NCBI GenBank assembly: GCA_003281165.1
Contig: QCCT01000002.1
Span: 1 to 64,000 of the forward strand
Reading direction: 5' to 3'
Origin: Prochlorococcus sp. AG-347-M18
GTDB lineage: Bacteria > Cyanobacteriota > Cyanobacteriia > PCC-6307 > Cyanobiaceae
Length of the DNA: 64,000 nucleotides
Part shown: positions 33,204-41,318 of the stretch, one piece after another
Layout: the number at the start of each line of letters is the position of its first letter
Numbering within the stretch: position 1 is the first letter of the stretch
Notes under the pieces: model-generated
The model's database searches: none
Told to the model about the DNA's origin: nothing
What the model saw: only the letters and a program-made list of their open reading frames with translations
Translations under genes and position numbers: made by a program

Positions 33204-33953
33204 ATGAAGACTTATTTAGAAGAACGAATTGAATGGTATGACGATAATTATAGAAATGGTAATGCTTTAATCTCTGATAAGCAGTTCGACCAACTTGAAA
33301 AAAATTTATTAAGAACAAACCCAAATTGTGATTACTTTAAAAAGAAAAATAAACTAGTTTTACCTTCATTAGAAAAGGATTCAATAGATGAATTCTTGAA
33401 AGGACTATTATTAGATACCAGATTATTAATTGAACCAAAAATTGATGGTTGTGCTGTTGCCTTGCAATATAGGGATGGAACCTTGGAGAAAGCAATTTCA
33501 AGAAAAGGGGCAGATGTTACTAGTAAACTTATTAAAGTCCAAGACATTCCCAATAATCTTCCTTTACAAGGAGTTCTTCAAGTTAGAGGTGAATTATATG
33601 CACCCAACCAAAGTCCAAATATCTCCCAAAGAATCGCTTCTGGATTTCTAAGAGCTAAAGAAGGATTTTCTGAAAGTCTTAGCTTCTGCTCATTTCAAAT
33701 ACTTAATTCAACACTTAACCAATATGAGTCCAAAAAGAGTCTTTCAAAGCTTGGCTTCACGATCCCTCAGGATGTTTCATGCAACTTTACAAGCCAAGTT
33801 GAAGTATATAGAAAACAATGGTTAGAAGGGAAGCTTTTTAGTAAATATCCAACAGATGGAATAGTAGTAAAAATAAATTCTAGAAAATTACAATTGATTA
33901 GAGAAAAATCAAATTTAGATTATCCTTATTGGCAAGTGGCAATAAAAAGTTAA
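33204..33953 (+). CDS. Stand-alone NAD-dependent DNA ligase adenylation domain
   Basis: A 249-residue protein with a short N-terminal helical part like LigA domain Ia (YLEERIEWYDDNYRNGN, ISDKQFDQL) and then the nucleotidyltransferase core. Lys79 lies in KIDG, with VRGE (127-130), TDGIVVKIN (217-225) and the terminal WQVAIKS as motif V. OB fold, zinc finger, helix-hairpin-helix and BRCT domains of normal LigA (about 670 residues) are absent. It could be active in adenylation or be a conserved partial protein. The frame is undamaged, so it is not a decaying gene. Confidence 0.82.
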   Translation: MKTYLEERIEWYDDNYRNGNALISDKQFDQLEKNLLRTNPNCDYFKKKNKLVLPSLEKDSIDEFLKGLLLDTRLLIEPKIDGCAVALQYRDGTLEKAISRKGADVTSKLIKVQDIPNNLPLQGVLQVRGELYAPNQSPNISQRIASGFLRAKEGFSESLSFCSFQILNSTLNQYESKKSLSKLGFTIPQDVSCNFTSQVEVYRKQWLEGKLFSKYPTDGIVVKINSRKLQLIREKSNLDYPYWQVAIKS

Positions 33954-34076
33954 TGGAATTAATACACTAGATTTTTCCTACTTGGCATATTTACTTGGAT
34001 ATGTTTTTTGTTGGCTTTGCAACTTACGGTTTTCTAAGAATTAAGAAAAAAATAAAAACTAAATAAAGTTTTTAAA

Positions 34077-34229
34077 TCATCCATGGTCCTTAAGCATGGA
34101 TTTAAGTTGTTCGGCATCTAATTGTTCAAGATAATTTCTCATCGCCAACCAAGATCTTCTACTTTCTAACTTTCCACTTTGTTTAAATAAATTTGCGGAA
34201 ACTTGATCTATCAATTCTTTATGAGTCAT
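34077..34229 (-). CDS. Small helical hypothetical protein
   Basis: Fifty residues from ATG 34229 (MTHKELIDQVSANLFKQSGKL...), helical, with SRRSWLAMRNYLEQLDAEQL near the end. An earlier ATG in frame would add unlikely residues. It overlaps the upstream small gene by eleven bases. It is the third gene of the second DUF1651 operon. Confidence 0.5.
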   Translation of the reverse strand: MTHKELIDQVSANLFKQSGKLESRRSWLAMRNYLEQLDAEQLKSMLKDHG

Positions 34230-34359
34230 ATTTATATTCTTCATCAAGTTCAATGACAACACCATTAAAAAATTCTGCTAATAATTTTGATGGGTCTTGC
34301 ATAGATATCTTTCTATCTACTTTTGATAATTTCTTTTTGATTGGATTTAAGTTAGTCAT
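34219..34359 (-). CDS. Small hypothetical protein in DUF1651 operon
   Basis: A 46-residue ORF (MTNLNPIKKKLSKVDRKI...FFNGVVIELDEEY). Its ATG overlaps the DUF1651 stop by four bases (ATGA). Composition is soluble: basic first half, acidic end. Unknown function. Confidence 0.48.
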   Translation of the reverse strand: MTNLNPIKKKLSKVDRKISMQDPSKLLAEFFNGVVIELDEEYKYDS

Positions 34360-34655
34360 ACAGATTCAGGTAATTCAAGTTCTTCAAAAGTCCAACCCTC
34401 TAATTGAAGGTCATGCCATTTATCCCAAGCATTATCCAGATACATTTGAGTAGATGATTTAATTGCCATTGGCTCACCAAGATCATTTGCATAATATGTA
34501 TGAGCAAAAATTCTCATACTATTTCTTGGAGATTTTTTATTCCTTACAAATAAAATTAATCTGCTGCGGTCTGGGCTAAGCAACCAACCACTTGGGGACT
34601 CATTACGATAACCGTAAGAAAAATTAGTCCAAACATTAGCTCCTCCTAAAGTCAT
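34356..34655 (-). CDS. DUF1651 family protein (copy 2)
   Basis: A 99-residue DUF1651 protein: SGWLLSPDRSRLILFVRN, AHTYYANDLGEPMAIKSSTQ and AWDKWHDLQLEGWTFEE. It is the paralogue of 31921-32211 and likewise the first gene of an operon, but with different downstream genes. A LexA-like box sits nine bases before the ATG. Confidence 0.72.
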   Translation of the reverse strand: MTLGGANVWTNFSYGYRNESPSGWLLSPDRSRLILFVRNKKSPRNSMRIFAHTYYANDLGEPMAIKSSTQMYLDNAWDKWHDLQLEGWTFEELELPESV

Positions 34656-34663
34656 TACTTAAT

Positions 34664-34710
34664 AATACATGTGTACTACTAATATAAATACATTAGAAAT
34701 GGATCGTCAA
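34664..34710 (-). promoter_or_regulatory. Promoter with LexA-like box for DUF1651 copy 2
   Basis: On the minus strand: TTGACG (34705-34710), an 18-base spacer, TATATT (34681-34686), then AGTACACATGTATT (34664-34677), which matches the cyanobacterial LexA consensus except for one base. The core TATATTA-TAGTACA is shared with the other DUF1651 promoter. Confidence 0.55.
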
Positions 34711-34768
34711 GTATTTTGGCCAATAAATTATTTACACTGATAGAGAGTAAAAACAGCTCAGTTATTCC

Positions 34769-34821
34769 AAAAAAATAAAATACCTACCAAAGGCCTGTTT
34801 TAGCAAGCATTTTGATAGGTA
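34769..34821 (-). terminator. Probable terminator hairpin on the minus strand
   Basis: TACCTACCAAA (34781-34791) pairs with TTTGATAGGTA (34811-34821), giving eleven pairs with one G-T wobble when read on the minus strand. A T-rich run follows. It would end transcription coming from the RNA gene or purK before the DUF1651 promoter. Confidence 0.5.
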
Positions 34822-34985
34822 ACACCGGACCCCCGTCAGTTCTCTGCTGCATCGACCTGGAAATGCCAGAAGAGGATTCAAAGTGGGCTTTCGTTTCCGA
34901 TTACAAGATCGGTTTACTACCGCATCACGACAGTCTCCTCATGTCGAAAGAGAGTCAGATCAGAGCACATAAAGAAGAACTTAAC
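34822..34985. ncRNA. ssrS: Structured RNA gene, probably 6S RNA
   Basis: A gene-free block of about 165 bases that is clearly GC-richer than its surroundings and can fold into one long hairpin. Pairs include tcgac with gtcga, tctct with agaga, gagga with tcctc, and the terminal CCGAT-tacaag-ATCGG. It lies next to purK, where I recall cyanobacterial 6S RNA genes being located. 6S RNA binds RNA polymerase. It lacks the signatures of SRP RNA, tmRNA and RNase P RNA. The strand is unsure: the terminator hairpin favours minus. Confidence 0.55.
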
Positions 34986-35019
34986 CAAAGATCCAGTAAT
35001 CTAACTCTAACTTATTTTT

Positions 35020-36210
35020 TTATGCATTTGGAGATGGCCAAATGTCTCTTACCATAGTTAATAAAATTTGAGCTTCATCATATCTTTCTGAATGCGTTTT
35101 ACCATTTAATAAAAATGTGATGTGAGCCATTTTTCTTCCCAGAATTTCGCGAGATTTGCCATAACAATGAATATTAGAACCCTCAATTTCAGACAACATT
35201 TTAATTCTGGTTTCCATTGAGTTTGGGAAATTCTTTTTTAACCCCAGTAGATTTATCATAATTGCACCTTCACAGTTCATTTTAATTTCAGGTGGCATTA
35301 TCCCAGAAGAAATGCAAACATATTGATCAAACTGACTTGAAGTACAAGCTTCAATAGAGAAATGAGCTGAGTTATGTGTTCTAGGAGCTATTTCATTAAT
35401 TAAAAGACCATTGTCTCCATAAAAGAATTCTATAGCTAAAACTCCAACGTAATTAAGTTCATTAACTATTGAAGAGAAAATATTTATTGCAAATAAGTTC
35501 AAGTCATATTCATTTGTTCCGGGTGCAAGAACCCAATCACAAACATGGTTTGATTGGAACGTCTCAACTATTGGAAAGAATCTTATCTTACCGGTCCTAT
35601 CTCTCGAACCAACAAGAGCCAGTTCTTTTTCATACTCTATCCATTCTTCTATTAACCATTCATTAGAGTTATTCTCTATTAAAAAAGAATCTAAATCTTC
35701 TTTTGTCTTTATTTTTCTGTTACCTTTGCCGTCATATCCACCTTTATTTGATTTTGCCATTAGAGGAAAAGTCCAATTATTGATTTCCTCATCCGAGAGA
35801 TTTTTAAAATCTTCAATACTTATCCATTTTGGGCAGGGAATATTCATTCTGTCTATTAATTTTTTTTGAGAAAACCTATCTACTAATGGCTTAATTGCAT
35901 TAAGGCTTGGAACAAAAATATCGTTATTACCAATTAAATTTAATTTATCAATTTTTATCCATTCATTTTCAAAAATTATTTTTTCACACTCATTAATTAA
36001 TGATTTATTACCTCTTATCTTTAAAGGATCAGCTTCTATGACATGATCTGCTTTTAAACCAGCAGGATCATCAGAAGATTTTGTTTGCACACATACTTCT
36101 AGATCTCTTTTTTTTGCTGCCTCGGTTAACATCAAAGCCAGTTGACCACCTCCAATTATTCCTAGGGAATAATTTTTCTTAATATCCTTTATATTTTTTT
36201 TAAAACTCAT
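35020..36210 (-). CDS. purK: N5-carboxyaminoimidazole ribonucleotide synthase
   Basis: A 396-residue ATP-grasp enzyme of purine synthesis that converts AIR, bicarbonate and ATP to N5-CAIR. GIIGGGQLALML near residue 17 is the N-terminal fold. LMAKSNKGGYDGKGN and the NEIAPRTHNSAHFSIEAC segment carry the ATP-grasp and substrate-binding residues. Length is typical. It is divergent from aroB across 125 bases. Nothing about it is unusual except the RNA gene directly downstream. Confidence 0.93.
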   Translation of the reverse strand: MSFKKNIKDIKKNYSLGIIGGGQLALMLTEAAKKRDLEVCVQTKSSDDPAGLKADHVIEADPLKIRGNKSLINECEKIIFENEWIKIDKLNLIGNNDIFVPSLNAIKPLVDRFSQKKLIDRMNIPCPKWISIEDFKNLSDEEINNWTFPLMAKSNKGGYDGKGNRKIKTKEDLDSFLIENNSNEWLIEEWIEYEKELALVGSRDRTGKIRFFPIVETFQSNHVCDWVLAPGTNEYDLNLFAINIFSSIVNELNYVGVLAIEFFYGDNGLLINEIAPRTHNSAHFSIEACTSSQFDQYVCISSGIMPPEIKMNCEGAIMINLLGLKKNFPNSMETRIKMLSEIEGSNIHCYGKSREILGRKMAHITFLLNGKTHSERYDEAQILLTMVRDIWPSPNA

Positions 36211-36335
36211 AGCATGATTTTATTACCATTTCTAATTCTTAACAACTGAATTTTTAAGGATCTAGAGCTTAGATTTTGCTAATATATAAAGTATTTAATA
36301 CCAAATATTTATAAATTTTAACTAGGTAATCAATT

Positions 36336-37427
36336 GTGAATAAGAGAAAAATATTAGTTCCATTAGGTGATAAGTCATACGAAGTAACACTAGAAGCAGG
36401 GATACTGAATAATATCAGCGAAGAACTCTTAAGAATTGGAATAACAAAGAATAGAAAAATACTTGTGATTTCAAATGAAGAAATATCAAATTTGTATGGA
36501 GAAAAATTCTTAAATAATTTAAAAGATAATCAATACCAAGCCAAAATGTTCCTTATCAAGGCTGGAGAATCATATAAAAACTTAAAAACCTTAAGTGAAA
36601 TATATGATGTTGCATTTGAATTTGGCTTAGATAGAAATTCAATAATTATTGCCCTTGGAGGAGGAATTGTTGGAGATGTAAGTGGTTTCGCAGCTGCTAC
36701 TTGGCTAAGAGGCATCGAATATATTCAGATTCCAACAACATTATTATCAATGGTTGATTCATCTGTGGGAGGAAAAACAGGAGTAAATCATCCAAAAGGT
36801 AAGAATTTAATTGGAGCGTTCAATCAACCTAAAGCAGTTTTTATTGATCCAGAAACTTTAAAAAGTTTGCCCAAAAGAGAATTTAGTGCCGGCATGGCAG
36901 AAGTAATAAAATACGGAGTAATAAGAGATAAAGAACTTTTCGAATACTTAGAAATTGAAAAAAACAAGAATGAACTTATAAATCTCAAGAATGAATATCT
37001 AATTAAAGTAATTGATAGTTCAATAAAAACAAAGTCTCATATTGTTTCGCAAGACGAACATGAAAATGGTGTTAGAGCAATATTGAATTATGGTCATTCT
37101 TTTGGTCACGTTATTGAAAATTTATGTGGATACGGCAAATTTCTACATGGTGAGGCAATATCAATTGGTATGAATATTGCGGGGAAAATAGCAATTGAGA
37201 AAGGGTTATGGTCTAAAGAAGAATTAGAAAGACAACAAATTCTATTAGAGAGTTACGCTCTTCCTACCGAGATCCCCAAAATAAATAAAGAAGACGTTCT
37301 AACAATACTTATGGGCGATAAAAAAGTTCGTGATGGCAAAATGAGATTTATATTACCGAAAGAAATTGGTGCTGTTGATATATATGATGACGTAGAAGAT
37401 TCATTATTTTTAAAGTTTTTTTCTTAA
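36336..37427 (+). CDS. aroB: 3-dehydroquinate synthase
   Basis: A 363-residue enzyme of the shikimate pathway that cyclises DAHP to 3-dehydroquinate using NAD+ and a divalent metal. The NAD-binding GGGIVGD is at 108-114. [19 protein letters not shown] follows, and metal ligands sit in AEVIKYG, YGHSFGH and [10 protein letters not shown]. Start is GTG 36336. It converges on the next gene with a four-base overlap of the coding ends. Confidence 0.95.
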   Translation: MNKRKILVPLGDKSYEVTLEAGILNNISEELLRIGITKNRKILVISNEEISNLYGEKFLNNLKDNQYQAKMFLIKAGESYKNLKTLSEIYDVAFEFGLDRNSIIIALGGGIVGDVSGFAAATWLRGIEYIQIPTTLLSMVDSSVGGKTGVNHPKGKNLIGAFNQPKAVFIDPETLKSLPKREFSAGMAEVIKYGVIRDKELFEYLEIEKNKNELINLKNEYLIKVIDSSIKTKSHIVSQDEHENGVRAILNYGHSFGHVIENLCGYGKFLHGEAISIGMNIAGKIAIEKGLWSKEELERQQILLESYALPTEIPKINKEDVLTILMGDKKVRDGKMRFILPKEIGAVDIYDDVEDSLFLKFFS

Positions 37428-38614
37428 CGCAAACAGGTTGAATTTATATTCATTTTCTTCTCACTAAACTTTTTAAAAACAAACCACTTAAAATCACCTA
37501 AACAAACAGGATCAACGAGTCTAAGTAATGCCTCTCTTCTTAGAAGGGCATTTGATAAATCCTCTTTAATTTCTTTCTGAATCCCATAAAGTCTCTCTGC
37601 CAATCCAACTGCCAACAAAGCCTCGCCTTGTTTAGTTATTCCAACAGTATCAAATCCAAGAGTCTCAGCATCATTAATTAATGTTTCTATGCACACATGA
37701 GATGTTAAATCGCAATTTCCAGGAGAATCAAGAACATTATTCGTCATTTTTTGATTTTCATAAGAAACTATCGTCCCATCAGAATTCTTAGAGGCGTAAT
37801 ATTTTTTGGCTTCTTTAGCGTAATCAATTATCAATAAAATACCATTATTAATTTTTTGATAAATAGCTCTTAACCATTTTGAGTTATCTATGTGCCATTC
37901 TGTCGTCCATCCTTCAAGAGCATCTTCAGGCGGAATAGTGATTCCCAACTCACTTTTAGCAAGTTCAATACTTTTTCTCAATTCACTTGTAATTGGCATT
38001 TCATCAAAATATAATTTATGAGATTTTTTGTCTACAGAAACTGCTTGTCTGAATAATTTACCTTTTGAGAAGGTTATTCTCTCTACTGGCAAAGCATCCA
38101 AAACCTCATTTGCAAGAACTATTCCATTTATATTATTTCTCTCTACTTCTTCCAAACCTTTCCATAAAATATCAATGCCTAAGTTTAAAAATTCTAACAA
38201 CTTATTTTTTTGTTTTTCTACCATCCCTTTATTAGGTTCAATAATTACAAAAGAAACTCCTTCCAAAAAATTCTTGTTTTTTTCTAAAAAATATTTAATT
38301 AATCCACTCATAAAGCTTCCATCTCCTGCTCCAAATTCAATTACAGCTAATTTCTGATTAGATAAAAAACTATTTTTGAACTGAATCAACCAATCTTCTA
38401 TTTGTTTACCAACCAAAAAAGCAAAATCATCAGATAAAGAAGGTGATGTGACAAAATCTCCTCGAACGCCTAACTCAGCTTTACCGCTGCCATAATAACC
38501 ATTTATGGGATCATTTAATGCGAAATTCATAAAGTCATAAAAACTTATAGTCCCACCCATTTTTATTATTTTTTTTACTAACCAATCTGGATTATTCACG
38601 GGTAAGCTTTTCAT
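37424..38614 (-). CDS. SAM-dependent methyltransferase, MidA/NDUFAF7-like (DUF185)
   Basis: A 396-residue protein of the DUF185 family. [17 protein letters not shown] opens the domain, [16 protein letters not shown] is the SAM-binding site, and [14 protein letters not shown] and [11 protein letters not shown] are family hallmarks. In mitochondria the homologue NDUFAF7 methylates an arginine of complex I subunit NDUFS2, so a role with NDH-1 is conceivable here. That is inference, because the bacterial target is not known to me. Full length. Confidence 0.82.
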   Translation of the reverse strand: MKSLPVNNPDWLVKKIIKMGGTISFYDFMNFALNDPINGYYGSGKAELGVRGDFVTSPSLSDDFAFLVGKQIEDWLIQFKNSFLSNQKLAVIEFGAGDGSFMSGLIKYFLEKNKNFLEGVSFVIIEPNKGMVEKQKNKLLEFLNLGIDILWKGLEEVERNNINGIVLANEVLDALPVERITFSKGKLFRQAVSVDKKSHKLYFDEMPITSELRKSIELAKSELGITIPPEDALEGWTTEWHIDNSKWLRAIYQKINNGILLIIDYAKEAKKYYASKNSDGTIVSYENQKMTNNVLDSPGNCDLTSHVCIETLINDAETLGFDTVGITKQGEALLAVGLAERLYGIQKEIKEDLSNALLRREALLRLVDPVCLGDFKWFVFKKFSEKKMNINSTCLR

Positions 38615-38645
38615 CGGCGAAAATATAAAAAGACAGAACTTATTT

Positions 38646-39443
38646 ATGCCTTCAAAGATTAACTATTTATTAGGAATATTTCTATCTATATTAGTTTTAA
38701 TTTCACATAAACCCGTTTTCGCTATAAATAATCCAAATCTCTTGCCAGAAGAAAAAACACCAGTAATTGATTTAGCTAAAACATTAAGCCCTTATCAGAA
38801 AAAGTCTTTAGAGGAAAAGCTCAATAATCTAGAAATTGAAAGTGGGTGGAAAATTAAATATTTATCTCAATTTGAAAGTTCTCCTGGTAGCGCAATAAAG
38901 GACTATTGGGATTTAGATGAGACCAGTTTGTTGATAGTTGCAGATCCTAGAGGGGGGAATTTGCTGAACTTTAACGTCGGAGAGGCTTATTTTAATTTTA
39001 TGCCAAGGTTATTTTGGGTTGAACTTCAAACAAGATTTGGCAACCAATACTATGTTAAAGATCACGGTGAGGATGGTGCAGTATTAGATGCAATTGATTC
39101 AGTAAAGATTTGCCTCGAAAGAGGAGGATGCCAAGTTGTCCCTGGCCTGCCAAAAGAGCAATATATTTGGACTTTATGTACTTCTATTCTTGGAGGTTTA
39201 GTAGCAGGTTTTGCATCTGCCCCAAGAAAAGAAGGTCAAGTCATATCAATTGGATTTTTAGCTCTTCTTTCTCCCTTATGGGGAATGTTATTCGGAATTT
39301 TTGGTTTGGCACCGATAATATCCAGAACAAATGATTTATTACCTTTATTTAAAAATAGTTTAGCTTTTACAGCCGCAGGAATTGCGGGTTATATCTTATC
39401 TCAAACATTATTTTCAAGATATGAAAAGCCCAAAAATACTTAA
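38646..39443 (+). CDS. TPM-domain thylakoid membrane protein
   Basis: A 265-residue protein with a signal peptide (residues 1-26, VFA). A TPM domain follows (about 38-165: VIDLAKTLSPYQKKSLEEKL, LLIVADPRGGNLLNFNVGEAYF), and two or three membrane helices lie at the C-terminus. TPM domains face the lumen or periplasm. Psb32 and TLP18.3, members of the group, help photosystem II repair. The C-terminal helices resemble Psb32-type anchors, but this exact orthology is only inferred. Confidence 0.75.
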   Translation: MPSKINYLLGIFLSILVLISHKPVFAINNPNLLPEEKTPVIDLAKTLSPYQKKSLEEKLNNLEIESGWKIKYLSQFESSPGSAIKDYWDLDETSLLIVADPRGGNLLNFNVGEAYFNFMPRLFWVELQTRFGNQYYVKDHGEDGAVLDAIDSVKICLERGGCQVVPGLPKEQYIWTLCTSILGGLVAGFASAPRKEGQVISIGFLALLSPLWGMLFGIFGLAPIISRTNDLLPLFKNSLAFTAAGIAGYILSQTLFSRYEKPKNT

Positions 39444-39466
39444 AATATGATCAGAGATATTTAATC

Positions 39467-40240
39467 CTAAAAAAATTTATCTTCTTCACGAATTACACCA
39501 GACTCTGAATACCATCGATGAGAAACATGCCTTAATTCCTTATTTTCAAACTCAATCCATGAAAAGTTAATTAGCAATTTTCCATCTTCATCAGTTTTAT
39601 ATCTTGGCACCACAGCAGTGTTGAAATAAATCGTTCCTTTGCTATCAATTTTAAACATCTCTCTTAAACCAAGATTTCTTTTAAGCCGGTTGTGCATATG
39701 ACCAAAAATTACAAGATCAACTTTTCTTCTCTTTTGTATTTGAGAAATAGCAGCAGACAAATCCCTATCTCCCCAATCTAAAGAGGGTAATTTCCAGTCT
39801 TTCCCACAAATGCTTTTAGGTTCTGAACCTAAACCAGAGGGACCAGCATGAGACATAATTATTAGAGGTATTTCTTCAACAGTCTCTTCTGAACATTTGA
39901 TAATTTTATTTATTGAATCTTGTTCGGTTATAGGTCCATAAACACCTTTAACTTCTTTTGAAAGATAATAGCCTCCGCCAGAACTACATGGTCTTGCAGA
40001 CAATAAATTTATTTGATTATTAAAAACTTTCAAATCCCATGCACAATATTTTTCACCAAGAACACGTATCTGCTTTGAGAGAGTTTCGCCTGTAGAATCT
40101 TTTCCTCTATCATGATTTCCTAAAATCACAAAAGTAGGAATTTTGATCTCATTGATTTTTTTAATTATTTTGACACTTCCATCAGAAATATCACCAACAA
40201 ATAAAACAATATTTGGTTTGATAATCGATAAAACTTTCAA
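39467..40240 (-). CDS. TIGR04168 metallophosphoesterase (start unclear)
   Basis: A calcineurin-like phosphoesterase of the cyanobacterial/plant TIGR04168 group. FVGDISDG, VILGNHDRG, MSHAGPSGLG and FGHMHNRL are metal-site motifs. The first motif (GDCHGQW) lies upstream of the TTG at 40240, in the same open frame. The frame begins after a TAA near 40312 and contains only ATT (40303) or CTG (40300) as starts. The true gene therefore very probably reaches about 40300. The substrate is unknown. Confidence 0.8.
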   Translation of the reverse strand: MKVLSIIKPNIVLFVGDISDGSVKIIKKINEIKIPTFVILGNHDRGKDSTGETLSKQIRVLGEKYCAWDLKVFNNQINLLSARPCSSGGGYYLSKEVKGVYGPITEQDSINKIIKCSEETVEEIPLIIMSHAGPSGLGSEPKSICGKDWKLPSLDWGDRDLSAAISQIQKRRKVDLVIFGHMHNRLKRNLGLREMFKIDSKGTIYFNTAVVPRYKTDEDGKLLINFSWIEFENKELRHVSHRWYSESGVIREEDKFF

Positions 40241-40403
40241 GTCTAATTCAGACCATTGACCATGACAGTCACCAACAATAGCAATTTTTAAATTTGTCAG
40301 AATTTTTTCTGTTTAAAGGCATATAATCTATTTAGAGATATTCTAAATCCTGACCAGTATAACTTCTACTGCAAAACAGAAATCAGTTCAAAACGAAGAG
40401 GAT

Positions 40404-41318
40404 TTGATTTCTGAAATAAAGGAGCGTTGCAAAAAAGCTAATGCAATTATTCTTGCGCACTATTATCAAGCACCAGAGATTCAGGAAATTGCAGATTTTA
40501 TTGGAGATTCATTAGATCTTTCTAGGAAAGCTGCAAATAATGACGCAGATATAATAATTTTTTGCGGTGTGCACTTTATGGCCGAAACCGCAAAAATACT
40601 TAGCCCTAATAAAACAGTCCTATTACCAGATATTGACGCAGGATGCTCATTAGCAGACGATTGTCCTTCAGATAAATTTCAAATCTTCAGGGAAGAAAAT
40701 CCAGATCACTATGTCGTAAGTTATATAAATTGCACTGCAGAAGTAAAAGCTCAAAGTGATCTGATATGTACAAGCAGTAATGCAGTCTCATTAATTAAAA
40801 AGATACCTGAAGATAAAAAGATAATATTTGCGCCAGATCAGAACCTTGGGAGATGGGTACAGAAAAATTCAGGAAGAGATCTTAAATTATGGCCTGGCAG
40901 CTGCATTGTTCATGAATCATTTAGTGAAGAAGCACTTCTAAAATTAAAATATCAAAATCCAGGATCAAAAGTAATTGCTCATCCTGAATGTAGTCAAAAT
41001 TTACTAATTCTCTCAGACTTTATTGGATCAACAAGTAAGCTGCTTGATTTCGTAAGTAAAGATCCATCTAAAACTTATATGGTACTAACTGAACCTGGAA
41101 TAATCCATCAAATGAAAAAGAAAGAACCTAATAAAATTTTTATTGAAGTCCCAGATGTAGAAGGTTGTAAATGTAACGAGTGTCCATATATGAAATTAAA
41201 TACTTTAGAAAAAATTCTTGATTGTTTGAAAAATAATTCCCCGTCTATCGAACTAGACCCAGAAATAATAAAAAGAGCTTATGTGCCAATAAAGAGAATG
41301 CTGGATATGAGTAATTAA
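40404..41318 (+). CDS. nadA: Quinolinate synthase NadA
   Basis: A 304-residue enzyme from TTG 40404 that condenses iminoaspartate and DHAP to quinolinate for NAD synthesis. It carries an oxygen-sensitive [4Fe-4S] cluster. Cysteine-containing motifs IIFCGVHFMAETA, AHPECSQNL and CKCNECPYM are present. The frame remains open upstream to a CTG at 40350 (LTSITSTAKQK...), which may be the true start, because no ATG or GTG exists there. It is divergent from TIGR04168 with a short gap. Confidence 0.93.
   Translation: MISEIKERCKKANAIILAHYYQAPEIQEIADFIGDSLDLSRKAANNDADIIIFCGVHFMAETAKILSPNKTVLLPDIDAGCSLADDCPSDKFQIFREENPDHYVVSYINCTAEVKAQSDLICTSSNAVSLIKKIPEDKKIIFAPDQNLGRWVQKNSGRDLKLWPGSCIVHESFSEEALLKLKYQNPGSKVIAHPECSQNLLILSDFIGSTSKLLDFVSKDPSKTYMVLTEPGIIHQMKKKEPNKIFIEVPDVEGCKCNECPYMKLNTLEKILDCLKNNSPSIELDPEIIKRAYVPIKRMLDMSN

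Noticed and set aside
34002-34064. Short frames after the ligase fragment
   Set aside because: Two overlapping frames of about 20 codons exist, but neither has a clear start or supporting context.
34812-35057. An 81-codon plus-strand frame over the GC-rich block
   Set aside because: It overlaps the folded RNA and the end of purK. The composition reflects RNA structure, not a protein family.
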